Below, one piece after another: positions 55,281 to 64,000 of a stretch of 64,000 bases of DNA. Below the pieces are notes generated by a model. That model made no database searches and was not told the origin of the DNA. It was given only the letters and a program-made list of their open reading frames with translations. The stretch comes from Rodentibacter trehalosifermentans (lineage in GTDB: Bacteria; Pseudomonadota; Gammaproteobacteria; Enterobacterales; Pasteurellaceae), in assembly GCF_002000545.1 (NCBI RefSeq), contig NZ_MLHL01000021.1:1-64000 (forward strand), written 5' to 3'. Position 1 is the first letter of the stretch. The number at the start of each line of letters is the position of its first letter. The translations under genes were made by a program, and so were the position numbers.

Positions 55281-56582
55281 TTAATCCAAATGTGGTTCTG
55301 AGGCAATTTCTTCCCCCTCCAGTTTCTTAAGCATTTTCGGGGTGACTAAAATTACTTTACCGGTTGAACTGATGCGGAAACGTTTACGATCTTCTTCTAA
55401 ATTCACGCCGATTTGCATGCCGTCCGGAATATCGCAATGGCGATCAATAATACAGTTTTTCAGCACACAATTTTTACCAACCGTCACTTCAGGTAATACC
55501 ACGCAATGTTCTACTTTTGAGAAAGACTCCACTTTAATACGATCAAATAGTACAGAATTACTGATTGATGCATCGGTAATGACACAGCCTCCACCGATAA
55601 GTGAATTATCGACCGGATGCACTTTGGAATGTTTATAAAAGAACTTGGACGGATACGCCTGAATCGGATTACCACGAATCGGCCAACTTTGATCATAAAT
55701 ATCAAGCTGTGGATTTTCGGAAACCAAGTCAATATTTGATTGCCAGAAACTATCAAGTGTGCCCACATCACGCCAGTAAATTTCGCCTTCGGTATTGCGC
55801 CCCATACAAGAACGGCTGAACGGATGAGCATAGAGGGTTTCTTCTTCCAAACATCTTGGTAAGACGTTTTTACCAAAATCGTGACTGGTTTCAGGGGTAT
55901 TCACTTCGCGTTCAAGCATCTCGTAAAGATAATCGGCATTAAAGACATAAATTCCCATGGAAGCAAGGGAAACATCCGGCTTACCCACCATAGCCGGCGG
56001 ATCTTTTGGTTTTTCCACAAAGGCTTTCACTTTTAAGTTTTCATTCACCGCCATCACACCGAATTCGTGAGCTTCCGAACGTGGTACTTCAATGCAACCG
56101 ACGGTACATTTCGCCCCGCTATTAACGTGATCCATTAGCATCACACTATAATCTTGTTTATAAATATGGTCGCCGGCCAAAATCAGCACATATTTCGGAC
56201 GATAATGATCTCGAATAATCGCCATATTTTGATACACAGCATCCGCTGTGCCACGATACCAAGTGGAATCATCAATTTGCTGACGGGCAGGGAGCATATC
56301 CACAAATTCCCCGCGTTCTTGCGGCAGGAATGACCAACCGGTTTGCAAATGGCGAAGCAAAGAGTGAGCGGCATATTGGGTGACGACGCCAATGCGGTTT
56401 AAACCGGAATTGATACAGTTAGAAAGGGCAAAGTCGATAATGCGGCGGTTACCGCCGAAATAAAGTGCCGGTTTGGCTCGTTTATCGGTCAATTCATGTA
56501 AACGCGAACCCCGTCCTCCCGCTAAAATCAATACTAAGGTATTTTTGACCAGGTCATACTTGTTTAAGTCGCGAGTTTTCAT
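55281..56582 (-). CDS. glgC: Glucose-1-phosphate adenylyltransferase
   Basis: A 433-residue nucleotidyltransferase with the pyrophosphorylase motif LAGGRGSRLHELT (residues 20-32), KPALYFGGNRRIIDFALSN, the VEKPKDPP loop, and a C-terminal left-handed beta-helix region. It makes ADP-glucose, the controlled step of glycogen synthesis. I chose the ATG at 56582, which has a GGAG ribosome site six bases away; an in-frame ATG at 56612 would overlap glgX. Confidence 0.96.
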   Translation of the reverse strand: MKTRDLNKYDLVKNTLVLILAGGRGSRLHELTDKRAKPALYFGGNRRIIDFALSNCINSGLNRIGVVTQYAAHSLLRHLQTGWSFLPQERGEFVDMLPARQQIDDSTWYRGTADAVYQNMAIIRDHYRPKYVLILAGDHIYKQDYSVMLMDHVNSGAKCTVGCIEVPRSEAHEFGVMAVNENLKVKAFVEKPKDPPAMVGKPDVSLASMGIYVFNADYLYEMLEREVNTPETSHDFGKNVLPRCLEEETLYAHPFSRSCMGRNTEGEIYWRDVGTLDSFWQSNIDLVSENPQLDIYDQSWPIRGNPIQAYPSKFFYKHSKVHPVDNSLIGGGCVITDASISNSVLFDRIKVESFSKVEHCVVLPEVTVGKNCVLKNCIIDRHCDIPDGMQIGVNLEEDRKRFRISSTGKVILVTPKMLKKLEGEEIASEPHLD

Positions 56583-56604
56583 AAAGATCTCCATAATATT
56601 ATTG

Positions 56605-58581
56605 TTATTCACTACTCAACACACAACATCCCATCGCAGAAAGCTCGGCGTGCTGTGCAGCGAGTGCCAAATTATTTGTACCGATTCGGGTCTTCCATTT
56701 CCCTTGAGGCAAACAAAAACGTTGCCCCTCGGCTTTGGCATTAACCAACAAAAGCCAACGATTATCTAAAACTACCTGTAATGCTTTGGTTTCTCGATCT
56801 TGCCAATCTTCAAGGCTCATCGGCTGACCGTGAATGTTGAGCCATTGCACGTTATCAACCGACCACCATTGATCTTGCGTTAAACTCACCATTTGCTTGC
56901 GTAATGCAATGGTTTTTTTGGTGAGTTCAAATAAATCTTGATTAAAATCAGCCCATTTCAGCCAAGTGATCTCATTATCTTGGCAGTAGGCATTGTTATT
57001 ACCGAATTGAGTATTTCCGAATTCATCACCCGCCAGCAACATTGGTGTACCATTGGCAAGCAACAAACTCATCAGTAAACCACTTTGGGCAAAAGTGCGG
57101 TCATTTTCCACCGCACTTTTTTGCGGCTCGGGTAAGTTTTCCGTTGAACCTTCCACTCCGTGGTTGTAACTGTAATTTTCGTTGCGACCATCCCGATTAT
57201 CTTCACCATTGGCTTCGTTATGTTTTGTGTTATAGCTCACTAAATCTTGCAAAGTAAAACCATCGTGAGCGGTGATAAAGTTGAGTGAACAATGGGGCAA
57301 GCGGTCGTTTTTTTGGAATAAATCGCTAGAGCCGGCAAAGCGTTGTGCAAACGCTCCCGGTTCACCACTTTTCCACAACCAGAAACGGCAGAGATCATCA
57401 CGGAAACGGTCATTCCATTCGGCAAAATAGCTTGGGAAATGACCCACTTGATAGCCGTAATCACCAATATCCCAAGGCTCGGCAATCAATTTAACCTTTT
57501 GTAAACCCGGCTCATTGGCAATATCCGCAAAAAGTTGGGCTGAAGCATTAAAATCGGGTTTATCACGCCCAAGTACGCTCGCTAAATCAAATCGGAAACC
57601 GTCCACGTGGCATTGTTCCACCCAATAACGTAAACAATCCACTACCCATTTTCTCCCCATATCGGAGGATAAATTCAGCATATTGCCGCAGCCTGTCCAA
57701 TTGATGTAATACCCGTGATCGTTTCGCCAATAATAGGTTTGATCGTCAATGCCTCGTTGGCAGAAAGTCGGGAAATGCTGTTCGGATTCGGCGGAATGAT
57801 TGAATACCACGTCTAAAATCACTTCAATACCTGCTTGGTGGAAAGCTTTCACCATCGTTTTAAATTCTTTGAGGGGATCATTTGTCGCCGCATATTTCGG
57901 TTCTACGGCAAACATCGCCAATGGATTGTAGCCCCAGTAATTATCCTGTCCACGGGCTTGCAAGTGCGGTTCATTGACATGGAAATTAACGGGAAGTAAT
58001 TCCACGGCTGTCACGCCCAATTCCTGTAAATAGGCAAGGTTTACCGGATGAGCCAATCCGGCGTAAGTGCCACGCAATGAGGCGGGAATCTTCTCATTTA
58101 ATCGGCTAAACCCTTTGACGTGCAATTCATATACCACGCTTTCGCCCCAAGGAATGGCTGGATGCTTATCATCGCCCCAATCAAAATCTTCTTCAATAAT
58201 GACCGCTCTTGGAGCAAGATGGGCGTTATCACGGGGATCGCTTAATAAGAACCATTGACGGCTTTCTTCCGTGCTTAAATCAGGTTTATGGCTTACCGCT
58301 TTCGAATAAGGATCGAGCATTAATTTCTGTGGATTGGTGTGTTCGCCGTGAATGCGGAAAGCGTATTGCGTGCCAACTTTCGCCCCTGTGACGGCTAAAT
58401 GCCAAACATTGTCGGTGCGAACCATAGGAAAACGGGTTTCACTTTCCCCTTCAAATAAACAGAGTTCCACGGCATTTGCTGCCGCAGAAAATAAGGCAAA
58501 ATTAGTCACTTTCTCACCGTTCTCGACTGATTGCGAATAGCCGAATGGTGTTGTTGTGCTGTGATGATGGATTTTGAACAT
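56605..58581 (-). CDS. glgX: Glycogen debranching enzyme
   Basis: A 658-residue GH13 enzyme. It has an N-terminal CBM48-like domain (SQSVENGEKVTNFALFS) and catalytic motifs VILDVVFNHS, DGFRFDLASVLG (nucleophile Asp), LIAEPWD and FITAHDGFT. It removes the short branches left by GlgP. Length agrees with E. coli GlgX. Inside it, positions 57091-57120 are a perfect inverted pair of uptake signals translated as part of the protein (KSAVENDRTF). It is followed directly by glgC. Confidence 0.94.
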   Translation of the reverse strand: MFKIHHHSTTTPFGYSQSVENGEKVTNFALFSAAANAVELCLFEGESETRFPMVRTDNVWHLAVTGAKVGTQYAFRIHGEHTNPQKLMLDPYSKAVSHKPDLSTEESRQWFLLSDPRDNAHLAPRAVIIEEDFDWGDDKHPAIPWGESVVYELHVKGFSRLNEKIPASLRGTYAGLAHPVNLAYLQELGVTAVELLPVNFHVNEPHLQARGQDNYWGYNPLAMFAVEPKYAATNDPLKEFKTMVKAFHQAGIEVILDVVFNHSAESEQHFPTFCQRGIDDQTYYWRNDHGYYINWTGCGNMLNLSSDMGRKWVVDCLRYWVEQCHVDGFRFDLASVLGRDKPDFNASAQLFADIANEPGLQKVKLIAEPWDIGDYGYQVGHFPSYFAEWNDRFRDDLCRFWLWKSGEPGAFAQRFAGSSDLFQKNDRLPHCSLNFITAHDGFTLQDLVSYNTKHNEANGEDNRDGRNENYSYNHGVEGSTENLPEPQKSAVENDRTFAQSGLLMSLLLANGTPMLLAGDEFGNTQFGNNNAYCQDNEITWLKWADFNQDLFELTKKTIALRKQMVSLTQDQWWSVDNVQWLNIHGQPMSLEDWQDRETKALQVVLDNRWLLLVNAKAEGQRFCLPQGKWKTRIGTNNLALAAQHAELSAMGCCVLSSE

Positions 58582-58978
58582 ATTTATCTCGTTATTACTC
58601 CAATCCTCTCGCCTCTCTCGCCCAATTTTTGCGGAGAAACAGACGGAAATTGCATTCGCCGATTGTCCTCAGAGAGAGGGAAAGAGCGGTCATTTTTCAT
58701 AAAATTTTGCAGTATTATGTAGCACTTGCACAAAACTCTTGGATACCTTCCCTCCGTTTACGGGGAGGTGCCGCAGGCGGAGGGGGGAAAGTGCGGTTAT
58801 TTTTCACCGAGTTTTTGCAACTTCGTTGCAATCCCCCCTCAGGGCTACGCCCAGCTCCCCCCGTAAACGGAGGGAGCGAAAAATTATCCATTGTGCAACA
58901 TAATATCCCAATTTTGCCCCTTTCTTTCCGAAATCCGTTGGATTTCCTCTCTGCGATAAATGGGCGAAAATAGGTTAG
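58582..58978. other. glgB-glgX intergenic stretch
   Basis: These 397 bases hold no convincing gene. They contain the long inverted repeat at 58749-58875, one uptake signal (58789-58797), and AT-rich flanks. A near-match to the uptake signal (AGAGCGGT) lies at about 58683-58690. The gap interrupts an otherwise tightly packed glg cluster. Confidence 0.6.
58749..58875. repeat. Long inverted repeat element (possible small non-autonomous element)
   Basis: TCCCTCCGTTTACGGGGAG (58749-58767) is matched by its reverse complement at 58855-58875 with two extra C bases. Inside the ends, each side continues with a G/C-rich tract (GGCGGAGGGGGG near 58775-58786; CCCCCCTCAGGGCTACGCCC near 58832-58851). The 127-base unit encloses a complete uptake signal. 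Terminal inverted repeats of this kind suggest a REP-like or miniature element. Confidence 0.55.
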
Positions 58979-61183
58979 CTATGCTTTCAATTTTAAATAA
59001 ATCGTTGCCAATGGCGGTATAGAAACCAAAATAGAATTTTCCCGTCCGTGGCTTTCAATCGCTTCACTTTGAACACAGCCGAAATTACCTACATTGGAAC
59101 CTTGATAATACATAGAATCCGTATTCAAAATTTCTTCGTATTCTCCCTCTACGTTCACACCAATACGGTAATCGTAACGTGGCACCGGCGTAAAATTGCT
59201 GATGACAATAATCCGTTCACATTCCCCTTTTTCATCAGGTTCGCTGCGGCGTTCAAAGGCGAAGACAGAATTTGCCGCATCATCAACCACCAACCAATCA
59301 AAGCCATCAGGGGAATTATCCAGTTCAAAGAGCGGTCGATTTTGGCGGTAAATACGGTTTAAATCTTTCACCAGCTGTAACACACCTTTATGCCAGCCGC
59401 CGCCAACGTTTTCATCAAGCAGGAACCAATCCAAACTTTCTTCATAATTCCACTCTCTGCCTTGGGCAAATTCGTTCCCCATAAAGAGCAATTTTTTGCC
59501 CGGGTAACCCCACATATAGCCATAATAAGCCCGTAAATTGGCAAATTTTTGCCACGCATCGCCCGGCATTTTACCGAGAAGCGAGGATTTACCATGTACG
59601 ACTTCATCGTGAGAAAGCGGCAACACAAAGTTTTCGCTATATTGATACACCATGCCAAATGTCATTTTATTGTGGTGATATTGGCGGTAAATCGGATCAA
59701 GTTGCATATAGGAAAGGGTGTCGTTCATCCAACCCATATTCCATTTGAAATTAAAGCCTAATCCGCCTTTTTCGCTTGGATGGGTTACGCCGGGGAATGA
59801 GGTGGATTCTTCTGCAATGGAAATTGCTCCTTCCATTTCATTGTGAATTTTCCAATTGGTATGTTTTAAAAACTCAATGGCTTCAAGGTTTTCCCGTCCG
59901 CCATATTGGTTGGGGATCCATTCACCCTCGGCTCGGCTGTAATCACGGTAAATCATCGAAGCCACTGCATCGACCCGAATACCGTCCAAGCCGAAACGCT
60001 CTAGCCAGTAAAGGGCGTTACTGGAAAGAAAATTGCGGACTTCGTTGCGACCATAGTTATAAATCAACGTGTTCCAATCTTGATGATACCCTTCACGTGG
60101 ATCGGCGTGTTCATATAATGCCGTACCGTCAAAGGCGACCAGTCCATGGGTATCGCTTGGAAAATGCCCCGGCACCCAGTCTAAAATCACATTGATTCCT
60201 GCCTCATGGGCTCGTTTCACCAAACGGCGGAAACCTTCCGCCGTACCGAAACGGCTGGTTGGCGAATAAAGTCCAAGAGGTTGATATCCCCAAGAACCGT
60301 CATAAGGAAATTCGGAAAGAGGCATAAATTCAATATGGGTAAAACCCATATCTTTCACATAAGGAATGAGTTCATCGGCGATTTGGTCATAATCCAACCA
60401 AAAATTATTTTCAAGATTACGCCGCCATGAACCTAAATGCACTTCATAAATGGAAATCGGTTGATTTCCTTGATTTGCCTTGCGGCGGATTTCGGTCATT
60501 TCCACTACGTTTGGTAAAGCACTGATTTGTGATGCGGTATCCGGGCGAAGTTGTGAGCTGAAAGCATAAGGATCCGCTTTCAAACGAAAATTGCCGTGGC
60601 AGTCGATAAGCTCAAATTTATAGAGTTGACCAAGGCTGGCTTTCGGTAAGAATAATTCCCATACGCCGCTTTTCGGGTGGAATCGCATCGGGTGGCGGCG
60701 ACCGTCCCAATAGTTGAAATCCCCCACAATGGAAACCCGTTTGGCATTGGGTGCCCACAGGCGGAAATTTACTCCGCTTACGCCATCACATTCCATAAAA
60801 TGTGCGCCCAAGACTTCATAGGGGCGGAGCATTGATCCTTCCGAAAGTAGCCAATGTTCCAAATCGTCAATCATTGGATGAAAACGATAGGGATCTTCAA
60901 TAATTTGCGCCTCATTGCCCCAGAAAACCTGTAATTGATAAACAAAAAATTGGTGGCAATTTGGCATCACGCCGGTAAAAAAACCACGTTCGTCCAAGCA
61001 CTCCAATTCGGCAACCGCTTCTCCCGATTCCCGATCTATCACCATAACCCGATCTGCATCAGGTAATAAGGCGCGAATTTCAATGCCGCAATCAGTTTCA
61101 TGCATACCTAAAGTAGCAAAGGGATCGCCATTTGAGGCTTCAAAAAAAGAATCAATAATTGGTTGGGTGATTAAAGTTGTCAT
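58979..61183 (-). CDS. glgB: 1,4-alpha-glucan branching enzyme
   Basis: A 734-residue GH13 enzyme with an N-terminal CBM48 domain ([23 protein letters not shown]) and catalytic motifs [46 protein letters not shown] and LFMGNEFAQ. It introduces alpha-1,6 branches in glycogen. An AAGGAG ribosome site precedes the ATG. It is first of the glg cluster as seen here; no malQ is found upstream, only a short unrecognised ORF. Confidence 0.96.
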   Translation of the reverse strand: MTTLITQPIIDSFFEASNGDPFATLGMHETDCGIEIRALLPDADRVMVIDRESGEAVAELECLDERGFFTGVMPNCHQFFVYQLQVFWGNEAQIIEDPYRFHPMIDDLEHWLLSEGSMLRPYEVLGAHFMECDGVSGVNFRLWAPNAKRVSIVGDFNYWDGRRHPMRFHPKSGVWELFLPKASLGQLYKFELIDCHGNFRLKADPYAFSSQLRPDTASQISALPNVVEMTEIRRKANQGNQPISIYEVHLGSWRRNLENNFWLDYDQIADELIPYVKDMGFTHIEFMPLSEFPYDGSWGYQPLGLYSPTSRFGTAEGFRRLVKRAHEAGINVILDWVPGHFPSDTHGLVAFDGTALYEHADPREGYHQDWNTLIYNYGRNEVRNFLSSNALYWLERFGLDGIRVDAVASMIYRDYSRAEGEWIPNQYGGRENLEAIEFLKHTNWKIHNEMEGAISIAEESTSFPGVTHPSEKGGLGFNFKWNMGWMNDTLSYMQLDPIYRQYHHNKMTFGMVYQYSENFVLPLSHDEVVHGKSSLLGKMPGDAWQKFANLRAYYGYMWGYPGKKLLFMGNEFAQGREWNYEESLDWFLLDENVGGGWHKGVLQLVKDLNRIYRQNRPLFELDNSPDGFDWLVVDDAANSVFAFERRSEPDEKGECERIIVISNFTPVPRYDYRIGVNVEGEYEEILNTDSMYYQGSNVGNFGCVQSEAIESHGRENSILVSIPPLATIYLKLKA

Positions 61184-61193
61184 TGCTTACTCC

Positions 61194-61619
61194 TTATACT
61201 TTTGCGGCCTCATTCATCGCAAAGAAAATTTGGATAAATTTGTAGGGAAAATTCGGGCATTGAGTGTTAGCCCACATATTTTGCTGTTGTAATATCTGTG
61301 GGAGAAAAACCATCCTTGGCGAGACCAATAAACAGATTAAATAACATTGATAGCTTGTTGAAAGCAGTAATTGATAATAGTCGGAAAAGAGGGGATACAA
61401 AGAAAGAGCGGTCGTATTTTGTATTATTTTTTGCGTTTCGGAAAATCCATTTTCCCCTTGCAAAGTTAAGTTACCAATCGGTTTCGTTAAAACAAGCCGG
61501 ACGACATTATAAACGATAGGTTTATTTTCAAAAGCTACCCAAGCACCACCGCTATCCTCATATAGAGAGGCTATCTTTTGGTTTCGGACTGCTTGTTGAC
61601 GTCGTTCTAACAATTCCAT
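61194..61619 (-). CDS. Unrecognised small ORF upstream of glgB
   Basis: A 141-residue frame that I do not recognise. Its N-terminal half (MELLERRQQAVRNQKIASLYEDS, then WVAFENKPIVYNV) is protein-like and soluble; the second half is Leu-, Tyr- and Cys-rich and less convincing. A second minus-strand frame over about 61285-61420 also reads protein-like (LFNLFIGLAKDGFSPTD), which could mean a frameshifted or decayed gene. The ORF ends ten bases before the glgB ATG and supplies its ribosome site, so it may be co-transcribed with glgB. No function is proposed. Confidence 0.35.
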   Translation of the reverse strand: MELLERRQQAVRNQKIASLYEDSGGAWVAFENKPIVYNVVRLVLTKPIGNLTLQGENGFSETQKIIQNTTALSLYPLFSDYYQLLLSTSYQCYLICLLVSPRMVFLPQILQQQNMWANTQCPNFPYKFIQIFFAMNEAAKV

Positions 61620-61917
61620 ATCACTAAAAACAGCAAATTACAACTTGATTTTATTCTAACTTTGTTCTGAATAAATACAACGGCTTTTATTCGAATTAGT
61701 GATCTCTGTCAAAAATTAAATGGTTTTCCTTATCTTCAATTGCTACTTTCTTAATAGAAACTACATATTACGTCCATTTAGAAAGTAACATCCTGCTCTC
61801 CATCGTCTTTCAGGCACAAATTACTAGAGTTTTTCTATTTTCTGATTTAGAATCAGCCGATTTGATTTTCAATCACTCATTCTCACATTAATCCATTCAT
61901 TTGCTAAGGGGCAAATC
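61620..61917. promoter_or_regulatory. Divergent control region between the glg side and upp
   Basis: About 300 bases without a gene, AT-rich. At 61699-61714 AGTGA-N6-TCAAA is a partial CRP-like site that could serve the glg genes (minus strand) or upp. The AAGGGGC ribosome site of upp lies at the right end. I see no RNA gene and no uptake signal. Confidence 0.35.
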
Positions 61918-62544
61918 ATGAAACTCGTTGAAGTTAAACACCCACTCGTTAAACACAAATTAGGCGTGATGCGTGAAGCAGAAATCGACACCAAAAAATT
62001 CCGTGAACTGGCAACAGAAATCGGCAGTTTATTAACTTATGAGGCGACCGCAGATTTAGAAACGGAAAAAGTGATTATTGACGGTTGGAACGGTTCTGTT
62101 GAAATTGATCGTATTAAAGGCAAAAAAGTTACAGTGGTGCCGATTTTGCGTGCAGGTCTTGGAATGATGGACGGTGTATTGGAACATATTCCAAGTGCGC
62201 GTATCAGTGTGGTGGGTATTTACCGTAATGAAGAAACGCTTGAGCCTGTGCCTTATTTCCAAAAATTAGCGAGCGATTTGGAAGAACGCCTTGCCATCGT
62301 AGTGGATCCGATGTTGGCGACCGGCGGTTCAATGATTGCTACCCTTGATTTATTGAAAGCGAAAGGTTGTAAACAAATTAAAGTGTTAGTGCTTGTGGCG
62401 GCACCGGAAGGAATTAAAGCCTTAGAAGCGGCACATCCCGATATTGAGCTTTACTGTGCATCTGTGGATGATCACCTAAATGAGCACGGCTACATTATTC
62501 CGGGTTTGGGTGATGCGGGCGATAAAATTTTTGGAACGAAATAA
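61918..62544 (+). CDS. upp: Uracil phosphoribosyltransferase
   Basis: A 208-residue enzyme of typical length ([20 protein letters not shown]) with the PRPP-binding loop [12 protein letters not shown] and C-terminal [12 protein letters not shown]. It salvages uracil to UMP. It lies just before the uracil permease uraA, with a hairpin between them, as in other gammaproteobacteria. Confidence 0.98.
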   Translation: MKLVEVKHPLVKHKLGVMREAEIDTKKFRELATEIGSLLTYEATADLETEKVIIDGWNGSVEIDRIKGKKVTVVPILRAGLGMMDGVLEHIPSARISVVGIYRNEETLEPVPYFQKLASDLEERLAIVVDPMLATGGSMIATLDLLKAKGCKQIKVLVLVAAPEGIKALEAAHPDIELYCASVDDHLNEHGYIIPGLGDAGDKIFGTK

Positions 62545-62562
62545 AATCTGTTCTAAAACATT

Positions 62563-62590
62563 AAGACGGCTTTCAAGCCGTCTTTTTTCG
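62563..62590 (+). terminator. Hairpin between upp and uraA
   Basis: AAGACGGCTT (62563-62572) and AAGCCGTCTT (62575-62584) form a ten-base perfect stem followed by TTTT. It should act as a terminator or attenuator, giving less uraA than upp. Confidence 0.8.
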
Positions 62591-62655
62591 GGCGGAAAAC
62601 AGATCAAAAACCAACCGCACTTTAAAGTTAATTCAAACAGAGAGTTGAAACTAAA

Positions 62656-63912
62656 ATGACTAATCAAAATCAAACTTCTTCCATTCAGCCGGAAGAAACC
62701 CAAAGCATTGCGAAACAATCTTTTGTCGGATTACAAATGCTCTTCGTTGCCTTTGGCGCACTGGTGCTTGTGCCGCTTATCACAGGTTTGGATTCCAACA
62801 CCGCACTCCTTACTGCCGGTATAGGCACGTTGCTATTTCAACTTTGTACCGGCAAACAAGTGCCTATTTTTCTTGCTTCCTCCTTTGCCTTCATCGCACC
62901 GATTCAATATGGCGTACAAACCTGGGGCATTCCCACCACGATGGGCGGTTTGGCCTGTGCCGGCTTGGTTTATTTTGCGCTTTCCGCACTGGTTAAAATT
63001 CGTGGTAGCCAAGCCTTAGAGCGAATTTTCCCACCCGTTGTGGTCGGACCCGTTATCATCATTATCGGCATGGGACTTGCCCCTGTTGCCGTTAATATGG
63101 CATTAGGAAAAGACAGTGCTTATGCCTATAATGATGCGGTACTTGTTTCTATGATCACTTTAATCGTGACACTCTCAGTTGCTGTATTTGCAAAAGGATT
63201 AATGAAGTTAATCCCGATTATGTTTGGTATCACGGCAGGCTATATTCTTTGCCTTTTCCTCGGGCTAATCAATTTCCAACCGGTGATCGATGCCCCTTGG
63301 TTTGAATTACCAAAACTCACCAAACCGGAATTTAATCTTGAAGCCATTCTTTATATGTTACCCATTGCTATTGCACCTGCGGTGGAACATGTGGGGGGCA
63401 TTATGGCGATTAGCTCAGTCACCGGAAAAGATTTTCTCAAAAAGCCGGGATTACACCGTACCCTATTAGGCGATGGCGTTGCTACCGCTGCGGCTTCTTT
63501 AGTCGGCGGTCCACCCAATACGACTTATGCGGAAGTGACCGGGGCAGTCATGCTCACCCGCAACTTTAACCCGAATATTATGACTTGGGCGGCGGTATGG
63601 GCAATCGCTATTTCTTTCTGCGGAAAAGTCGGCGCTTTCCTTTCCACCATTCCAACTATCGTAATGGGAGGGATTATGATGCTGGTTTTCGGTTCTATCG
63701 CTGTGGTGGGGATGAGCACATTAATCAAAGGCAAAGTCGATGTTACAGAGCCCCGCAATCTTTGCATTATTTCTGTCGTGATGACATTCGGTATCGGCAA
63801 TATGTTTGTCAATGTCGGTGATGCTGTTTCATTGAAAGGAATCAGCTTGTGTGCCATCGTAGCGATTGTGCTGAACTTAGTTTTGCCAAAAGCAAAAAAT
63901 GAAGTAGAATAA
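62656..63912 (+). CDS. uraA: Uracil permease, NCS2 family
   Basis: A 418-residue inner-membrane protein with about 14 membrane segments of the nucleobase/cation symporter-2 family. Motifs include FLASSFAFIAPI, VVGPVIIIIGMGLAPVAV, the substrate-site region PVAVEHVGG-type sequence APAVEHVGGIMA, and GGPPNTTYAEVTGA. It imports uracil with protons. It follows upp. An uptake signal lies at 62614-62622 in front of it. Confidence 0.95.
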   Translation: MTNQNQTSSIQPEETQSIAKQSFVGLQMLFVAFGALVLVPLITGLDSNTALLTAGIGTLLFQLCTGKQVPIFLASSFAFIAPIQYGVQTWGIPTTMGGLACAGLVYFALSALVKIRGSQALERIFPPVVVGPVIIIIGMGLAPVAVNMALGKDSAYAYNDAVLVSMITLIVTLSVAVFAKGLMKLIPIMFGITAGYILCLFLGLINFQPVIDAPWFELPKLTKPEFNLEAILYMLPIAIAPAVEHVGGIMAISSVTGKDFLKKPGLHRTLLGDGVATAAASLVGGPPNTTYAEVTGAVMLTRNFNPNIMTWAAVWAIAISFCGKVGAFLSTIPTIVMGGIMMLVFGSIAVVGMSTLIKGKVDVTEPRNLCIISVVMTFGIGNMFVNVGDAVSLKGISLCAIVAIVLNLVLPKAKNEVE

Positions 63913-63921
63913 TCGAAAATT

Positions 63922-63945
63922 AAGGGCTGAAATAGCCCTTTTCTT
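63922..63945. terminator. Terminator after uraA, between converging genes
   Basis: AAGGGCT (63922-63928) and AGCCCTT (63934-63940) form a seven-base stem, followed by TTCTTGC on the plus strand. Confidence 0.65.
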
Positions 63946-63947
63946 GC

Positions 63948-64000
63948 TTAAGAAATAGCCTTACAGTATGTTGAATCAGCAATTGCCTTTGCCCATTCAT
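63948..64000 (-). CDS. C-terminal end of a converging gene, cut by window edge
   Basis: The minus strand reads EWAKAIADSTYCKAIS and a stop at 63948-63950, from the window edge. Sixteen residues are too few to name the protein. The position right after the uraA terminator, and a natural-looking C-terminus, support a real gene end, but a chance frame cannot be excluded. Confidence 0.35.
   Translation of the reverse strand, partial: EWAKAIADSTYCKAIS

Overview
This window is chromosomal DNA from a member of the Pasteurellaceae. By eye I count 36 exact copies of the 9-base core of the Haemophilus-type DNA uptake signal sequence (AAGTGCGGT). The housekeeping genes (arcA, dsbD, purH, purD, glyA, the glg cluster, acrRAB, an OmpP2-type porin) are of the kind found in Haemophilus, Aggregatibacter, Pasteurella and Basfia. 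The species cannot be named from the sequence alone. No rRNA, tRNA, CRISPR array, prophage or insertion sequence was seen.

Region 1 (1-13959, all on the minus strand, visibly more AT-rich) is an accessory catabolic locus. Read in the direction of transcription it starts with a complete TRAP transporter (dctP2-dctQ2-dctM2, 13959-11097) preceded by two perfect CRP boxes. A terminator-like hairpin follows, then a second control region with CRP boxes and a strong inverted repeat that may be a SorC-type operator. This control region precedes an operon of at least 12 genes: a PdxA2-like dehydrogenase, DhaK- and DhaL-like kinase subunits, an MFS permease, a COG3618 lactonase-type amidohydrolase, a xylose-isomerase-like TIM-barrel enzyme, a SorC-family regulator, an RpiB-like isomerase, a second complete TRAP transporter and a cyclase-family hydrolase cut by the left edge. 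The set suggests uptake of sugar acids or lactones, hydrolysis, phosphorylation, and conversion to triose or tetrose phosphates. I do not recognise the exact combination as a described pathway. It carries only two uptake signals in nearly 15 kb, against 34 in the other 49 kb, which fits a horizontally acquired or accessory block.

Region 2 (14.7-29.3 kb) is core: tsf and rpsB with a structured rpsB leader, a methyltransferase, the tryptophan permease mtr with a 26-base perfect palindrome over its promoter, a LoiP-like lipoprotein protease, psiE, queH, ispB, rplU-rpmA-yhbE-obgE, smpB, an XRE regulator, arcA, dsbD and a DoxX protein.

Region 3 (29.4-44.1 kb) holds purH (with a PurR box) and purD, a lipopolysaccharide phosphoethanolamine transferase, glyA, a Fur-box-controlled ferric iron ABC transporter, yggL-trmB, priA and ftsN.

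Region 4 (44.2-64 kb) holds the acrR-acrA-acrB multidrug efflux operon, an OmpP2-type porin, the glycogen genes glgB-glgX-glgC-glgA-glgP on the minus strand, an unrecognised small ORF before glgB, upp, uraA and the very end of a converging gene. Several terminators are built from inverted pairs of uptake signals.
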